A DNA stretch of 64,000 bases from Antitrichia curtipendula. Taxonomy: Eukaryota > Streptophyta > Bryopsida > Hypnales > Leucodontaceae. The stretch covers positions 5,890,001 to 5,954,000 of the forward strand of contig OX579639.1 in the NCBI GenBank assembly GCA_951230915.1, given 5' to 3'. The notes beneath the pieces are model-generated. The model did not search any database and had not been told where the DNA came from. It saw nothing but the letters and a program-made list of their open reading frames with translations. The translations under genes and the position numbers were made by a program. Shown here in pieces: positions 37,068 through 50,243 of this stretch (position 1 is its first letter; every line of letters begins with the position of its first letter).

Positions 37068-37601
37068 GACAAAGACAAGGAAGTAACTGCATGATTGTTG
37101 TACTGCACGATGTCGAAAGCTCGCTAATTCTGGAGGTGATTGTGATACGAAGTTCTGCGAACTTTGGCAGTCGTACTACTTTGAACTGGTTGCAGTAGTG
37201 GTAGTCACAGCTTGTTCACCGTGATGGTGAACAATGAACAATGAACAATGGAAAGTGCTTTGAGGGGCCAATGAGAAGTGACGAATATTGAACAAGCCGT
37301 GACCACCCTTTTTGTTCAAATGTTGAGAATGAACAATGGAGGATGGATAATGGCGAGATGGACGGATGTAATTGAAAGTTAAGAGAACAAAGGAATAATC
37401 TTAGTGGAACATTGATTGTTCACTCCCAACATCCACCTCCGGAGGTGGATGTTGGGAGTGAACAATCAATGTTCCGCTATGAATATTCCGTCGAAAGCAA
37501 GCCAACCCTACGCCGCCACCACTTCAATGTTCATTGTTCACCATCACGGTGAACAAGCTGTGACTACCACTAGTACAACTGAATCAGGCCTTGTCTTTGT
37601 C
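37068..37601. mobile_element. Complex foldback element (534 bp)
   Basis: Three nested symmetries are visible. The outer ends are GACAAAGACAAGG (37,068-37,080) and its complement (37,589-37,601). An inner pair of about 45-bp arms, built on AGTGGTAGTCACAGCTTGTT plus a GTGATGGTGAACAATGAAC half, lies at about 37,196-37,242 and 37,528-37,572. At the centre is a 76-bp palindrome (37,403-37,478) with one mismatch and no loop. No coding capacity. Confidence 0.85.
37403..37478. repeat. 76-bp near-perfect palindrome
   Basis: Arms 37,403-37,440 and 37,441-37,478 are exact reverse complements except one position, with the axis in CACCTCCGGAGGTG. Weaker symmetry continues about 12 bases further on both sides. 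Confidence 0.92.
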
Positions 37602-38845
37602 ATTTTAGGCACTCTTCTTCCGTAGAAGAGCTGGTTTCGAAATCATCCAGTTGTGCAGGTGACTCCGCTTGGCTATGATGTTTGGTCGCTAGGGTGAATT
37701 CGGCTGCACTAGACTTGGTGATGGAATTCATTCTCGGAGACCTCTTGTACTTTCTCATCCGGGCCTATTGTCGTTGCTGAAAAATGCATCTTCCGTGTTT
37801 CCAACGAACATCTTGTGTCAGTATAGATCTGCGCCAACTCAACTATGGTTTTAAGACAATTCTTAATTTCGGACGTGGTCGGGAGTATTAGGTTCGTTCT
37901 TGCAACTGAATCGCTTGACTGTCACCAAATTAGTAGAATCGTTTTTGAAAACTCTAGTTGGCGTGTGATTTGTCGACAGCGTTCCCACCACCGAAATTCG
38001 AAAAGATTATTGTCAATCTTTCTCTGCTGACTCCGTTATGATGATTGTATTAAAGTTTGCTCTGTGTTGCTGAATCCAGTACATATTTGATATGCCATTG
38101 CTACTTCAGAAGAGGAGTTGGTGTTGTAATGTTGATAGAGTCCAGCCTAGGGACGCACTTCTAATAGAGAGGTTTAATTAGGAAAATATTTAGGTTTCAA
38201 GAGGGCCACTAGGTGCCACGTCAGATTCCACTTTTTTTAATTAATTATTTTTTTCCTAAAAATATTATTTTTAATTTGCACTTCCTGCAGTTTGCACTGC
38301 TGGTTTAAATTTGGCAGCCCTCTTGAAACCCCATTCTTTTTCTAATGAGATTACATGACATTTTAAATCTAAATTTCCACAGTGAAGGTACTCCCGTTTC
38401 TAGCTCTTGCCATATTGCCAATAAGCAACTCCTTCATTCTTTAAATGTAAATCTGGCTTCGCATATCCTATTGAATCTTTATAATTATCTTCTCACTTTT
38501 TTGTCAACTCTGAAACAACAGAATGAACAGATCCATCATTATAATCATGAGCTACATAGTAATTCTATGACAAGATGAAAATTTGCATTTTTTCAACTCA
38601 ATGCAACCTTCTCCATGTTGCACATGGGCCAAACTGCTTAAGTGGTCGAAAATAGGTGATCTCCTTTACTCGTATGAGTTATGACTGTTTGTCCGAGACT
38701 CCGAGCCAACACTGACTGAGAACCCCAATTTCACATAGAACCAAGAGCATTGAGAGAGTAAAAGACGCATTCATGCGTTACGTGTCAAAAAACGACTCAG
38801 TATAGTATGACTTTGTGCAGTCCAATCCAGAGGAAGTCAACCGAG
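37602..38845. other. Gene-free region
   Basis: AT-rich sequence with no convincing coding frame; a plus-strand frame near 38,345-38,578 has no recognisable motif. Confidence 0.5.
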
Positions 38846-38992
38846 AATATCGACTAGGTAACTACAAAGCAGGCCAAGTTATAAAAAATAATAGCCGGTT
38901 AGGACCTACTGAGCCGCGGGGCGGCGAGGTTGGTACTGACCGACAATTATTTTTTATAACTTGGTCTGCTTGCAGTTACCGGACATAATGTC
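38846..38992. mobile_element. Foldback/MITE of about 150 bp
   Basis: Arms of about 50 bp (38,857-38,910 and 38,928-38,980) pair with some mismatches around a GC-rich centre (GAGCCGCGGGGCGGCGAGG). Each arm contains CAAGTTATAAAAAATAAT. Weaker symmetry extends outward. It sits about 240 bp upstream of the recombinase-like gene. Confidence 0.75.
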
Positions 38993-39233
38993 AATGCAGA
39001 GAGTTGAGCCGTTTGACTTCTTGGATTGCTCAAGATTGTAATATTAACTAACAATAACATTTTTCTCATTAGTGTATGTAATTGTTGTACCAACTAAAAT
39101 TTTAGTTGAAGTTACTAAAAGTAGAATATTTGACCTTACAACATTGTTTTGTAAGGCCGGGGCATTGCATTTGTCACTTGTTCACAACCGTGAGTGATTG
39201 TAAGTGTCTGAATCGAGAGAGCTAAAATTCATC

Positions 39234-41810
39234 ATGGAAAGAGTCAAGAGTTTGAGAGTTCCTTCTCTGAAAGGATTAGAATTGTATGCTTCTCAACGTT
39301 CGACAAGAGGTCGTGGAGGTGGACGTGGTAGGAACAGTGATGGTGCGAGAGAAGAGGCAATAGCTCAAAAAATTGCAGAAGGAAGATCTTCAAATCCTTA
39401 TATTTTAGTAGTTTCTCCTTCTATCGATGTTGAGGTCGTTCCTTTGTGCTCTCATCCTATGCAGGTGCAAAATGCTTCAAGTGAAAGTTTCCAAAATGAT
39501 CTATTCAACATAGGAATAGATTTTTGTACCCCAAGTCTTTGTGGAGTTGACTCACTGGAAGAGCCAAACTTTGGTTCTACTAGTTACTTGGATGACTGTG
39601 TCACTGCAATTCCAGATAGTGCAATCAATCTTGACTCTTACATTCCGATGTCCTTTGCTAGCAATGAGAGTTTTATTGATATTATTCCTTCATTTCCAAC
39701 GAATGAGAGTAATTGCTTGTCTACTCCGAGTTGTTCAAATGAAAACCCTTCACTTCCATTGAAATCGGTTTTATCACCAACAAGCAGTGAGAAACTAGTA
39801 GGTGGTTTCTTGAGATATGACCCAGCAAGAGTGCAAAGCGTTTTGAGTAGTAGTGGAAATCCAAGCATCAAAACAGACACATGGGCGAGAAATCGTTTTG
39901 ATCAGTGGAGAGTAGCTTGTGGGTTGAAAACATGTGATTCAATAGAGAAATTGCCATTGCAGGAATTTGGAACTTTGCTTACAAAGTTTTTTAGTATGTT
40001 GTGCAAACAAAATGGAGACCTATATCCTAGTGGAACCATTATGAATCCCCTACAAGCTTTCAATAGAATCCTTTGCCATGCACAAGATGAGCGCATAATC
40101 TTGACTAGAGTTAGTGAACCCCAATTTAACATTAAAAAACACCCTTGGTTCATGGGTGCAACTAAAATAGTGGTAGATGCCATGCAATGCAGCAAAGATG
40201 CAGGAGCCACTAAAGAGAGACGCAAAGTAGATTGCGTTAGCTTCCAACAGGAACAAATACTGCTCTCTCATCCATGCAACATGGCTGTGCCCACATCCTT
40301 CTGGTTGTCAAAAGCGATTTTCTTGGTTTTGTGTTACAGAATTCTTAATTAGAGGAGGTTCAGAGTTGCACAAATTGCTTGTTTCTGACTTCTCTTTAGA
40401 GAAAGATGAAAATGGTGAAGCATTTTTAAGGTAAATCATACTATGACCATACTTCTGTAATAGATTCCTTGATATCTCATAATATTTGATGTTTCAAACT
40501 TTCAATTTGTAGGAATATTGCTGCCATTGCTTTGTTAGTAGGAATATTATTGTCATTTACTAATATACTAAATTTATTGATGGGTGGTTGCAGATATGAT
40601 GAGCAGCTGTCAAAAGTGAACAAGCCATCAATGAAACGCTTTCAACAGGAGCATTTTCGTCCCCCAATTTTGTCTTTTAATAGGGATGTTATAGAAACAT
40701 TCTCTAACTTACTAGCACACATGCCAGAAGAGTCCAAGAAAGTTGGCCCTCTTTTCTTGTCACCGATTCATAATGCTAGATCAATAATTTGGTATAAAAA
40801 AGGGACCCCTGTAGGTGAAAGTACAATCAGAAAGTGGATTAAAGGCATGATGACCGATGTAGGAATAGAAGGAGATTTTACTAACAAGAATGGTCGAGTA
40901 ACTGCAATCACCCGCATGTCAATTGCTCAGGTTCCAAGAGACATCATAACAAGAGTGATCGGTCATCGTAATGACAAAACTCTTGCAAGGTATGATTAGA
41001 GTGCTTCTTTAAAGCAGAAGGCGGCACAAGCTCTAAGCCGTCAACCATATCACACTAATACAGGAGCGGCATTGAGTTTTAATGATCATTACCAGAAAGA
41101 GCTGCAAGGTTGGCATTGCAAGCAAATTTTGAATCCAAGTAACGTGCAGAGTCAACCTTTGAGTCAGCTTCATTCACAGCAACTCAGTATGCTTAGTGGA
41201 TCAAAGACACAAGGTACAATATTTGTTCTTATCAAGCATTCTAAACCTTTAGTTCTTATCTTGTGAAGTTGTGAGGTTAAGATCATGTATTAAATTGGTG
41301 AAATTGATTGTATATAATTTTGTGTATTTTACAAATACTCAAGAAACTGTGTACGGTGGACCTAGAGACTCAATTGAACGTGAAGTCCGTAGTTTGGATG
41401 ATGATTTTTGGAAAACAGTTGACCTGGATCTCCTTGAGAGGACTTTAGAAGCCTCTAGAAAGTCCAAGTTATTCAAAGAGACGTGGAAAAAATCAACGCT
41501 TGAGCAAGCACACCGAAGCCCTAAATTTCCAAGCTCAATTGCTCCAGATTTAATAGTGTCTCCAAGTCCGGCAATAGATGCAAGCCTCGACAAGTTGAGC
41601 AAAGCAAGACCTACAAGCACTCAAAGACCATCCGAAGTGAAAAATGCTGGAGTATTAGTGAGCTGTGGAAGAACAAATGTGCCATCAGAGGATACTGGAT
41701 GCACTTCAAATGCTTCACCACCAAATAGTTTAGTGAACTTTCCACAGTTCAATGGAAACTTTTCAAACTGTGTTTTTCACATCAACATTGGTGATGCAAA
41801 TCATGATTAG
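39234..41810 (+). pseudogene. Crypton-like tyrosine recombinase, three exons, two lesions
   Basis: Exons: 39,234-40,430, 40,594-41,213 and 41,344-41,810, joined by GT-AG introns that keep the reading frame. The N-terminus is RG-rich (TRGRGGGRGR). A core-binding-like helical region follows (about 39,850-40,320). Catalytic box I is EFLIRGGSELHKL (Arg). Box II is NKNGRVTAITRM, with Asn where many recombinases have His. Then come VIGHR and the nucleophile Tyr in LARYD (codon 40,991-40,993). The C-terminus ends FSNCVFHINIG, like tails I recall from Crypton-derived animal proteins.

A one-base frameshift is needed near 40,330. TAG at 40,997-40,999 lies two codons after the Tyr; Gln (CAG) would be the ordinary residue there.

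Tyrosine recombinases of this type mobilise Crypton and DIRS elements. No reverse transcriptase is nearby, so Crypton is favoured. Confidence 0.65.
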
Positions 41811-44800
41811 GGTAGTTGCACAAAGAAATAGTGATTTTATTAAATTCATAAATAGGTGCATAGTTTGAAATAAAAAATGGAAGTTGAGTGGACATTAGTG
41901 AAGACAGTTTTGTTGCAACAAAGTTCAACAGTCTCATGAACTTACTACATGAAAGTTAGGTGAGTTCAACAAACTCATGAACTTAGTAGTTGAAGTTGGG
42001 TGGATCGGCACTGACTAAGTTAATATTGATTGGAAGTAACAGAGAGGTTTTGAAAACTTGATGTATTTTTGAAATACTATATGACATTTTTATAACATAC
42101 GACACAAAGTTTATGGCCTATAGGTTGAGCTTTAGTAGAAGCCATTGCATATAATTATCATGATCAAATTGTTATGCTTGTGATAAATTCGCAAAGTCAA
42201 TTGTTGGGACTCACAATACAAACAAAGTTTTCTTTTATTGTAATGACTTAAATTCAAGTCAATAAAATAATTTGTCAAATTGAATGCATCCAACAAGAGC
42301 ACAAAACTTTCATGTTGAAAAGAATCCGTGAAGATAGATTGTCAAATCTACGTTAGCGAAGAATCGATTACTGCCGCACAGTTTGGGTCACTATTTTATT
42401 TAATCCACTAACATTTTTAATTTGATCCACTAACATAAGTTAGATTGATAGAGATTCAATTCATGAATAGATGCATCATTTGGTGAAAAGTTAGGTGACT
42501 TCAACAATGATTCTCATGAATCACTACATGAAATTAGGTGAATCCTCGTTCACTAAGTTAATACCAGTTGGTAGTAGGAGAGATTTCTCTCAAATTTCTC
42601 TCACTGCAGACCAGTGGAATTTCTACTTCATACAACCCTGCTGAAAATTTGCACATGCAAATAGTGAGCATTAGCAGTTCTAATCTGTGTCTTCTTAACC
42701 AATCGGAACATGCCACGACGGCGAAACTCTCCTGGATTGACATTATGACATAATGATCACCGATTGAAGACATCGAGCAAGCATCACAAATAACGACATG
42801 CTTTAGAAAAGCAACGGCAGCCACCAAATATCTCCAAGGGTCGAACACTCATGCACTGCCCATCTGCGGCCATGTTTCCACGAACACGCAGTGTCGTTAT
42901 TCTGATGGCCTGCAATTTATTCATCAGGCGCACTTGATTAGGGTAATCTTGGTTGTCCATTGAACCTTATATTAGTTGAAAGTGCGGATTTCAGTGAAAT
43001 TGGCGTATTTCAAATTTTCAATCGGTCCATCGACACGACGACACCGGCTGATGAGGACCAGTGGTGATCCCTGCCTGGTGGGGTGGCGTTTTTATTTGCC
43101 CCAAACAAAACAAACATGTTAAGACAAAAATCTCAGATTGGATTTTCCTTAACCCTAGTTTTTTGAGCTTGGAAAGATACAATTTTGACGCTTTTATTAA
43201 ACACTCCAGTTTAACGAAATTAGATGAGGATAAGATTTCCGAAGTAGTGCCCTACACAGCCAGTCCTAAAGTCAACCTAGCAGATATTCCAAAATTCCAC
43301 ACACGTTCGTTTTCTTTTTCTTTTGTGACACAAAAGGCTTTATTCTCGCACAGTCGTTCTTTGAATTCTTGAACTTCGCAAAACTTAAAAGTTCTGAACA
43401 AATATTCTTCAGCTACGCGTACACTGAATTGAGTGACGAAATTCAGTCCTTCAGTTAGACTCAGATTTCCCAGCCAGCGTACCCAGTCAGCTTAAATTGA
43501 ATCCCTTGGTGGAAAATGTATATTTTGGGTAACTACATGCTGCCACAATTGGCGTGGGACCACACATCCTCAGTGTACAATTTTCACACAGCGGATATAT
43601 CCAAATGAGCCGGCTGTGTAACCTGTGTTCACTTGTCAATAACCACTTAATTGAACATGTTTGGAGGAGCTTCCTCACACGGAAGGTAGCAAGCTTTGCC
43701 CGATGCAGCACTTAATAAACACTTAACACACAAAGAGGCAAAGTTTAATATCTTTTCCATATGGGTATACATTTCCAAAAAAATGTGGTTTTACCATGTG
43801 ATTCTTTGTTGAGGACATTCACCCATAAGCATTGTCTTTGGTGAGACTCCCATGAACTATAATAAACAAGTCTCCCACTCGCATCTACTTCTCATACATC
43901 ATCTATATGAGATAAGAAATGTGAATGATTTTGTGCACTGTACCATATGAAGTTGTTTTGTACAAGACTATATATATATATATACAATATAATTTATATG
44001 GTATATACTACTTTATCATGTAATATGGGGTGTATCGTATAATATACAATTATTGATATCCTTAACCCCATTATCATGAGGTAATCCTTTACAAGAATAC
44101 CAAGGGGTCAAATTTGTATCATTACCATGAGGAAATGGTCCAATTTTTACCTCCACAGAGTTCTGCTATTATTAAGGGAAACGTTTCATTAAATCCATGA
44201 GGGATCACGCTCTACTTTCCTTGTGCATGGGTTCACTAACCTTGCTCCTTGGCACTGCTTGAGGAGACACATGATGCAAGGTAAACCAGAACTGTAGAAA
44301 CTAGAAAGCTTTGCCAAGGAACGGATTTGGATGCTCTGAGCAGTAAGAATAGACTCCGACAAGTGTGGACAAAAATGTACTCCCAATTTCTTTGGAGCTG
44401 TGCAGCAGGAATGAAGTACACTGGCTGGTACAGTAACAGGAGCAGTTCACTGCATCATGAACCCTTTTCAAAAGCACCCTGAGGGAGGGACGGGACCGAC
44501 GGAGGGAGCGAGCTCGATCGTTGTTGAGTTGCTATTGTGGTAGATGCCACCAAAGCCAGGTCACCCCCGCCACCCCGCCAGGCCGCCAGGTGATCAATCC
44601 ATTTGTCTTCATATCCTGTGCATTAACCGAAAGGCTAAATTTCACCCCTCCGTCCGAGGCCGGTATTCCGTGCCCCCCCGTCGCACGGGGCAACGCTCCT
44701 GGGGAACTGTGCCATGACTGGCTGCTACGGTGCAAGTGTAAGTGTGCAACTCAGTCCCATTAAATTTATTAAAAAAATCAAATGCTTACCGTTACTACTT

Positions 44801-46552
44801 ACTCGGACAGCCTTATATCGGAGGGGTTAAATTTGACAACCAGCAGTGAGGGTGGGCCGTGGGCCCGGTCGGGGCCACGACCATCATGCATTTATGCAAA
44901 GCCAATTGTGGGCACCGGATATCCAAATGTCAACTGGCAAGATTTGCCTTGTCTTCTGATGAATGGCAGAATGCAGGAGCTTTGTCTGGCATGCGAAGCA
45001 TTTGTGAATTGTGAGCAAGGACGGGTGAAAAAGCATAAAAAATAACTCACATGTCGGGAAATGGTCAGTCTTCGACAAAATGGGGTCCAACTGGTTCTTT
45101 TGTTTTCTCTTGCCAAAAAAAATTCATAATGCATGCACCGCCGACTGTTGCAGCGTGGTATAACTTATTTCTATCAGTAAAATATGGTCATCCCAAAGCA
45201 CAAGGCGTCTGCCATGTTATAATACGGAGTAGATTATACATTGAACAAGCGAGACCTCTGCACCACAGGCAGACACGCGCAGCAGCAGAGTACAGGAGTC
45301 AGTTATAAATATGAGGGCATAACTTACAGATTGTCGAGTGACATAAACGAAGTTAGAGGAAGCAGAGGTCAAGGTCTGCAGAAGCAAAGAAGTTAAGAAC
45401 TGACAAAATGAATCATTGTCCTTATTAAACACTTAAGGGAAACACCTCGCGCTTACATGCAGAGGCAGGTTGACATAGTACTCCGTAATAGATCTGATAT
45501 CTGCTAGTACCTTGAAACATAATGGAAGCTGCAGTGGTTCTCATTCTCAGAACACTGCAACTAAAGGTAGAAGGTTGGCATCAATGAAGCCACAAGAGAT
45601 ATCTGGACTTCAGTTGCATGAGCAATTGAACTCTTGCAGGCCAGGAATTTGTTGACGGTTAGGTTCAATACGAAGACACGGCTGCCTGCACCAATTTCAG
45701 CTGCAGAAACTCAGCCGTATCTTCGTATATTAAGAACCAAACGCGAGCTGGAACTTTGTCGCTGCGTTGAAGGTCCCACACGTCTTCGTCTTCCACTAAC
45801 AAGACCCCCCTTCAGGAGTGATCATAGATGGCATGCATGAACTTCAGCCTGCATTGAATTCAATGCGCAGGTTCGTGTCGGACCTCGTACGCTTCATTCC
45901 CCTTGGTTATCCGGGCTTCAGAATCGTGTGAAGGTTACTGGACCCCACAGATAATCCGGAATCCCTCGACCACCCCTCAAAGAAACTTGTACACAAAATC
46001 CGTCATGCCTAGCTAGATCGCTACAATGATAGTAAGCTCCAACTGGGTGGCATTATTTCCAAGAGTCTGGATTCTGCACACCATGTTCAGACATCAAGAT
46101 TAGCCCGGACAAAACAAACCCTCGATTAACGACTGCATCAATTGCAATGGTTATACTTTCAGTGCCATGCATCGTAATCTTAACCTTAGCCTTAACCTTA
46201 ATCTTCATTTTTTTGTTAATTATTAGTTAAAATGGCAGAATTTCAAAAGATAAGCACTCCCGAGGCGCCTGTCTGGAACCTCAGATCTACAGCGGTCCTA
46301 GTACTAAGGACTCTGACGTTTAAGTCGCCCGGGCCTGCAAACAAGGACTTTAAGTACCCGAAGCTCGAAAAACTAGCTAGGAGAGGTGCAGATCTGATTT
46401 CTGAACATTCGGCAGTATAGCTGAATCAGCGAGAATTTCACTGAAAAGGAATTAAATGAGAAGGTCAATTTCTTTAAATTGGCGGTATTTCACTACTTCG
46501 GCATTTGGCACCTTTCAGGGCGTTTTGGATGAAACATAGATTTTCGCTTGTC
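41811..46552. other. Gene-free region between recombinase and MADS gene
   Basis: A diverged direct duplication (about 41,840-42,060 and 42,448-42,600) shares GTTCACTAAGTTAATA-like blocks. A (TA)n run lies at about 43,970-43,986. A GC-rich patch at 44,480-44,890 contains C-rich and G-rich runs. Open frames here lack recognisable motifs or splice structure. Confidence 0.45.
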
Positions 46553-49500
46553 CTAGTTCTGAGAGCTACTCTGAGTATGCCGCAACTTTCGGCACCGGAA
46601 TCGCGTCAATTTACCGAAATTGATGATTGAGGTTCGTGCCCGGGTTACTGTCGCAGTGAAATTTTGAAAAGCAATCAATACCTGGTTGAAGAACCCTGAG
46701 GGGAACTGCGCGGTGGAATACGCCTGCGCGTGATGATGGGCATGACGTGAGATTTGCCAATTGGAAGCACTAGCAGGCTCTGATTGGTCCGTGAAGGTTT
46801 CGGCGGTGCCTTCCGCGTTGGCTGCCCCGGCGCTGCTACTCGAAGAGGCGAAGCCCCCTGTGGATCCGTCCGCCTTGGATTTCTTCGCCTCCGCGTCGTA
46901 CTGATCACGAGCCCGCTCCAACGCCACGTCGTGAACGTGCAATCCTCGGCTAGCAGAGCCTATGAAGTTGATCTGCCCCGCGAGGTTGTGCAGGTTGGAT
47001 TGCGACGTTGATTGGGGGAAGAAAGTGGAGGGACTTGCTTCAGTAGTGGTCGCCACTTCCCTGCAGATCACAAGTTAGTTCAACCCAGTCTGAACCTAGT
47101 CTGAACCTGCATGTTTCACAAATATGAAAATGAAGCAGCAAACATCTAGAACACCAATTTCAACGTCAAATTTCTTACGTAGGCACGGACGGTTCAGAGA
47201 GACAAGATTGTGTCATTTAACTGCACAAAGCTCAAAACTCTAGGATTGGAGTAAACTTAGGACTCTAGACGGGCAGTTGAATGTCACAATTTTGCCAGTT
47301 TGGCACTAAGAGTTAAAGAAATCGCTGTGAGTCATAGGCAGTTTATGCCCTATAGTATGACAGTTGGAATGATGTGATAATCATGCATATGGTCTAATTA
47401 GTTAAATCTTGGCATGTTTCAAAAGAAGCGCCAAATTGTGACATTCAAAAGTACAGAACTCGATCCAAAAACCAACTGACGACTGGTACAGATGCTGGAT
47501 TCCAGACAAAGCGCCTGGGAGAGTGCAAATCTCTGGAAAATTTGTCATTGCCCATTGAAATAGATATTACTACATTACTGACATGACAGTAACATGTAAG
47601 GTTACCTATTCATCTGCACTGGCACAATTGCTTGCGAGTTTGATTGCTGGTCCATGAAGTCTTGAAGAATTGCTTCACGCTCCGGGTTATTCCACTGCAG
47701 AAATGGTGGTTGGACCCCCGGCATTCCTCCTTGCTGCTGCTGCTGTTGCTGCTGGGCCTGTAAAGCCAGCATCTGCAAGGATTGATGGGCACTAAGGGAC
47801 CGGAATGATGCATTACTAACACAATTCCACTGTTCCAACTTCCAGGACTAATAAAATAAGTGATCAAACAAGTACGGACTGAAGGGTAGTCCAAGGGTTA
47901 GGCACCTGTCTTTGCATCGCAGTAGCAGCCTGGTAAGCACTGTTTACATAAGCCTGCAACACAGTATGAAAGGCTACAAATCAATTTCCCAATAATCGTA
48001 AATTATGGGACGCATGACCCAGACGTTTTGCGGTGTGTCAGTCTTGCAATAAAATCTGATTCACACTACGCCTTCAAAAATGAAAAATAAATGGAGCATG
48101 GTACACGGGTACACACTGCAGGTCAGAGAAGCGCTAGAGCACTTGCCTTCCTTGAGCGCACACGCTCAATTGCCTGTTCCAACTCTGTCTCCATGTTCGC
48201 CAGTTGCTGAACGGAGGTTACACTCTGAAGCAGTTGTTCATCAGCCAAATACAATCTGCACAGCACATCGTTGTGTGAGTCCAGGTTTCAGATCCCTAGA
48301 AATTTAACAAGACCACCACCAGGTCAGGCTGGTCAGCTATTTTAATACCTATGACCACAGGTGAAGTAACTTGGAGGCAGTTGGAAAGTAAGTTGATCAT
48401 AATTACAATGTCAATTCGTTATATTAGCGGAGTTCAGAGCGCAAAAATCGCAATTCATCTGTAGAAAGCTCAATCAAACAACTAGGTCCGGTATAAATTT
48501 ACGTTTCATTAGGGCGCCCGCCTAGTTAAGTGCCGATGTGAATCTCTGACAATTATATCTTACACTATAATATAAGCATGTTCTCATTCCACACTCTCCG
48601 GGAATAGTAATGTAAGAATTCTATCGCGACGCACCTGGCTCGTTGTTGCACCAACTCCTTCTCCTGTTGTGACTTTTTCAATTCCTCTTGCAGCAACTGC
48701 TCAAGGAATACCACATATTTACAGAATGATTAGCTAAAGCTGTTGCACTGCAAGTCTGTTATCACCAATATCCTAAAATTTTCACGGCAAGTGTAAAATG
48801 GTAATTCACAAGTGGGGATTCAAATGTCAGAAACGTTGAAAAGATACTTCAGCAGGAGACCGTGTCCATAGCTTACCCCTACTTCGTAGGTCTTACTATA
48901 ATTGTCGGCAGAGAAAACAACCCCAAATCCCAAACACAACTTACAACATCAGTACTCTTGCATGTAGAAATAGATTCACAGGGAAGTTGGATGACATACA
49001 AATCGAATTACAAATTGCAACGAATCTACCATTCTATATAGAAAACGACAGTGGTCTCCGACTACAAATTATCAACTTGCATTCTGGGATTCTAACCTTC
49101 CAGATATGAGCTGATTTGATACCAGTTCTTTATCTCCTGCCAGTTTCTTTAAGGCTTTGTGTAGATACTGCACACAGAACGCAAAATACTAATAAGTGAT
49201 CTCCCAAATACTGTAAGTAAACAAGTAATGTGTTTGTAGTTCCCGTTTGTAAGACTGCAGATGTACACTCAGTAGAGTTAGACTGCAAATTTGGAAGTCG
49301 AACGTACCTCAAGATTTTCAATCTTTCTGAACATCGCCCATGAATCGTCACCCACAAGACCACGAAACATATTATTTTTTCATTTTTTTTCAGTACAGTT
49401 CTGATCATAATACATTTCAGAGCTGATATGGCAGACTTCCCTATTGATTAGGCCGAAGAAACTAAAAAAACTTCAAACCAAGATTTCATGTCCACTGCAT

Positions 49501-50243
49501 AATACTATGGAAGTATCGGATACGATCACTTGAATGCCGGCAAACTTGCACACCTTTTATTCCGCTCATGCAAAGGTAAATTGGCGAATCGAGCGATGAC
49601 ATCCTCGATGCTGCCATCCAGGAACGGACATTGAGTTAGCTCAACAAAAAACCCGGATGAGGACTAAAATCTAGGTTAACCTCCAGATCTCAAAGACACC
49701 TTATCACATGATACCGAGCGGAATTGTTCGACTCAAGACCAACCCCAGACTACTGTAAAACCGTGAATATCAATAAGAGAACCAGATTGACGACTACTGA
49801 ATCATTTACGCGACCTGATATACCATAGACCCTATCAACTAATCAGATTTTCTATGCAATCACAGAGAAAGCTGTTACGATTCAAATTAATGGCTACGAC
49901 CTGCATTAGGTTAAACCTCATTGATTAAATCCAAAGCCTCACGCAGATATGCTTCACGTACACCAAACTTGTAAACTTTCATGACAGTCGAATTGTGCAA
50001 GCCGACCAGACGAGAAAGGTAACACGAATCGACGCCACGAAACCAAGAATAATTAAAGCACCTGCAATTACTGTACTGCGTGAGCTTCCCAGACGGCGAG
50101 AACATAATAAGCGCCAGGTCGATATCACACAGCACTGACAACTCGTACGCCTTCTTGATAAGCCCATTCCGTCGCTTGGAATACGTCACCTGCCTGTTAG
50201 TCGGATTCTCGATCTTCTTAATCTCTAGCTTCACCCTCCCCAT
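46553..50243 (-). CDS. MIKC*-type MADS-box transcription factor
   Basis: A nuclear DNA-binding protein for CArG-box sites. ATG 50,243 starts [20 protein letters not shown], a full MADS domain. Exons on the minus strand: 50,243-50,062, 49,610-49,554, 49,326-49,308, 49,167-49,097, 48,895-48,877, 48,696-48,635, 48,255-48,147, 47,953-47,906, 47,772-47,606 and 47,060-46,553, giving about 413 residues in one frame.

Two exons are only 19 nt. The intron after 48,147 uses a GC donor (AAG|GCAAGT). After the I region ([17 protein letters not shown]) comes a long coiled-coil K region ([30 protein letters not shown]). A poly-Gln run and an acidic/Ser-rich C-terminus follow.

The extended many-exon K region is typical of MIKC* genes, which act in the gametophyte. 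The end is uncertain: a GTATTG donor near 46,680 may lead to another exon. Confidence 0.9.

Noticed and set aside
44470..44890. GC-rich frames on both strands near 44.5-44.9 kb
   Set aside because: No conserved motif or splice sites; explained by local GC composition.
46675..47011. Frames on the other strand or in other phases over the last MADS exon
   Set aside because: Shadows of the GC-rich MADS C-terminal coding exon.
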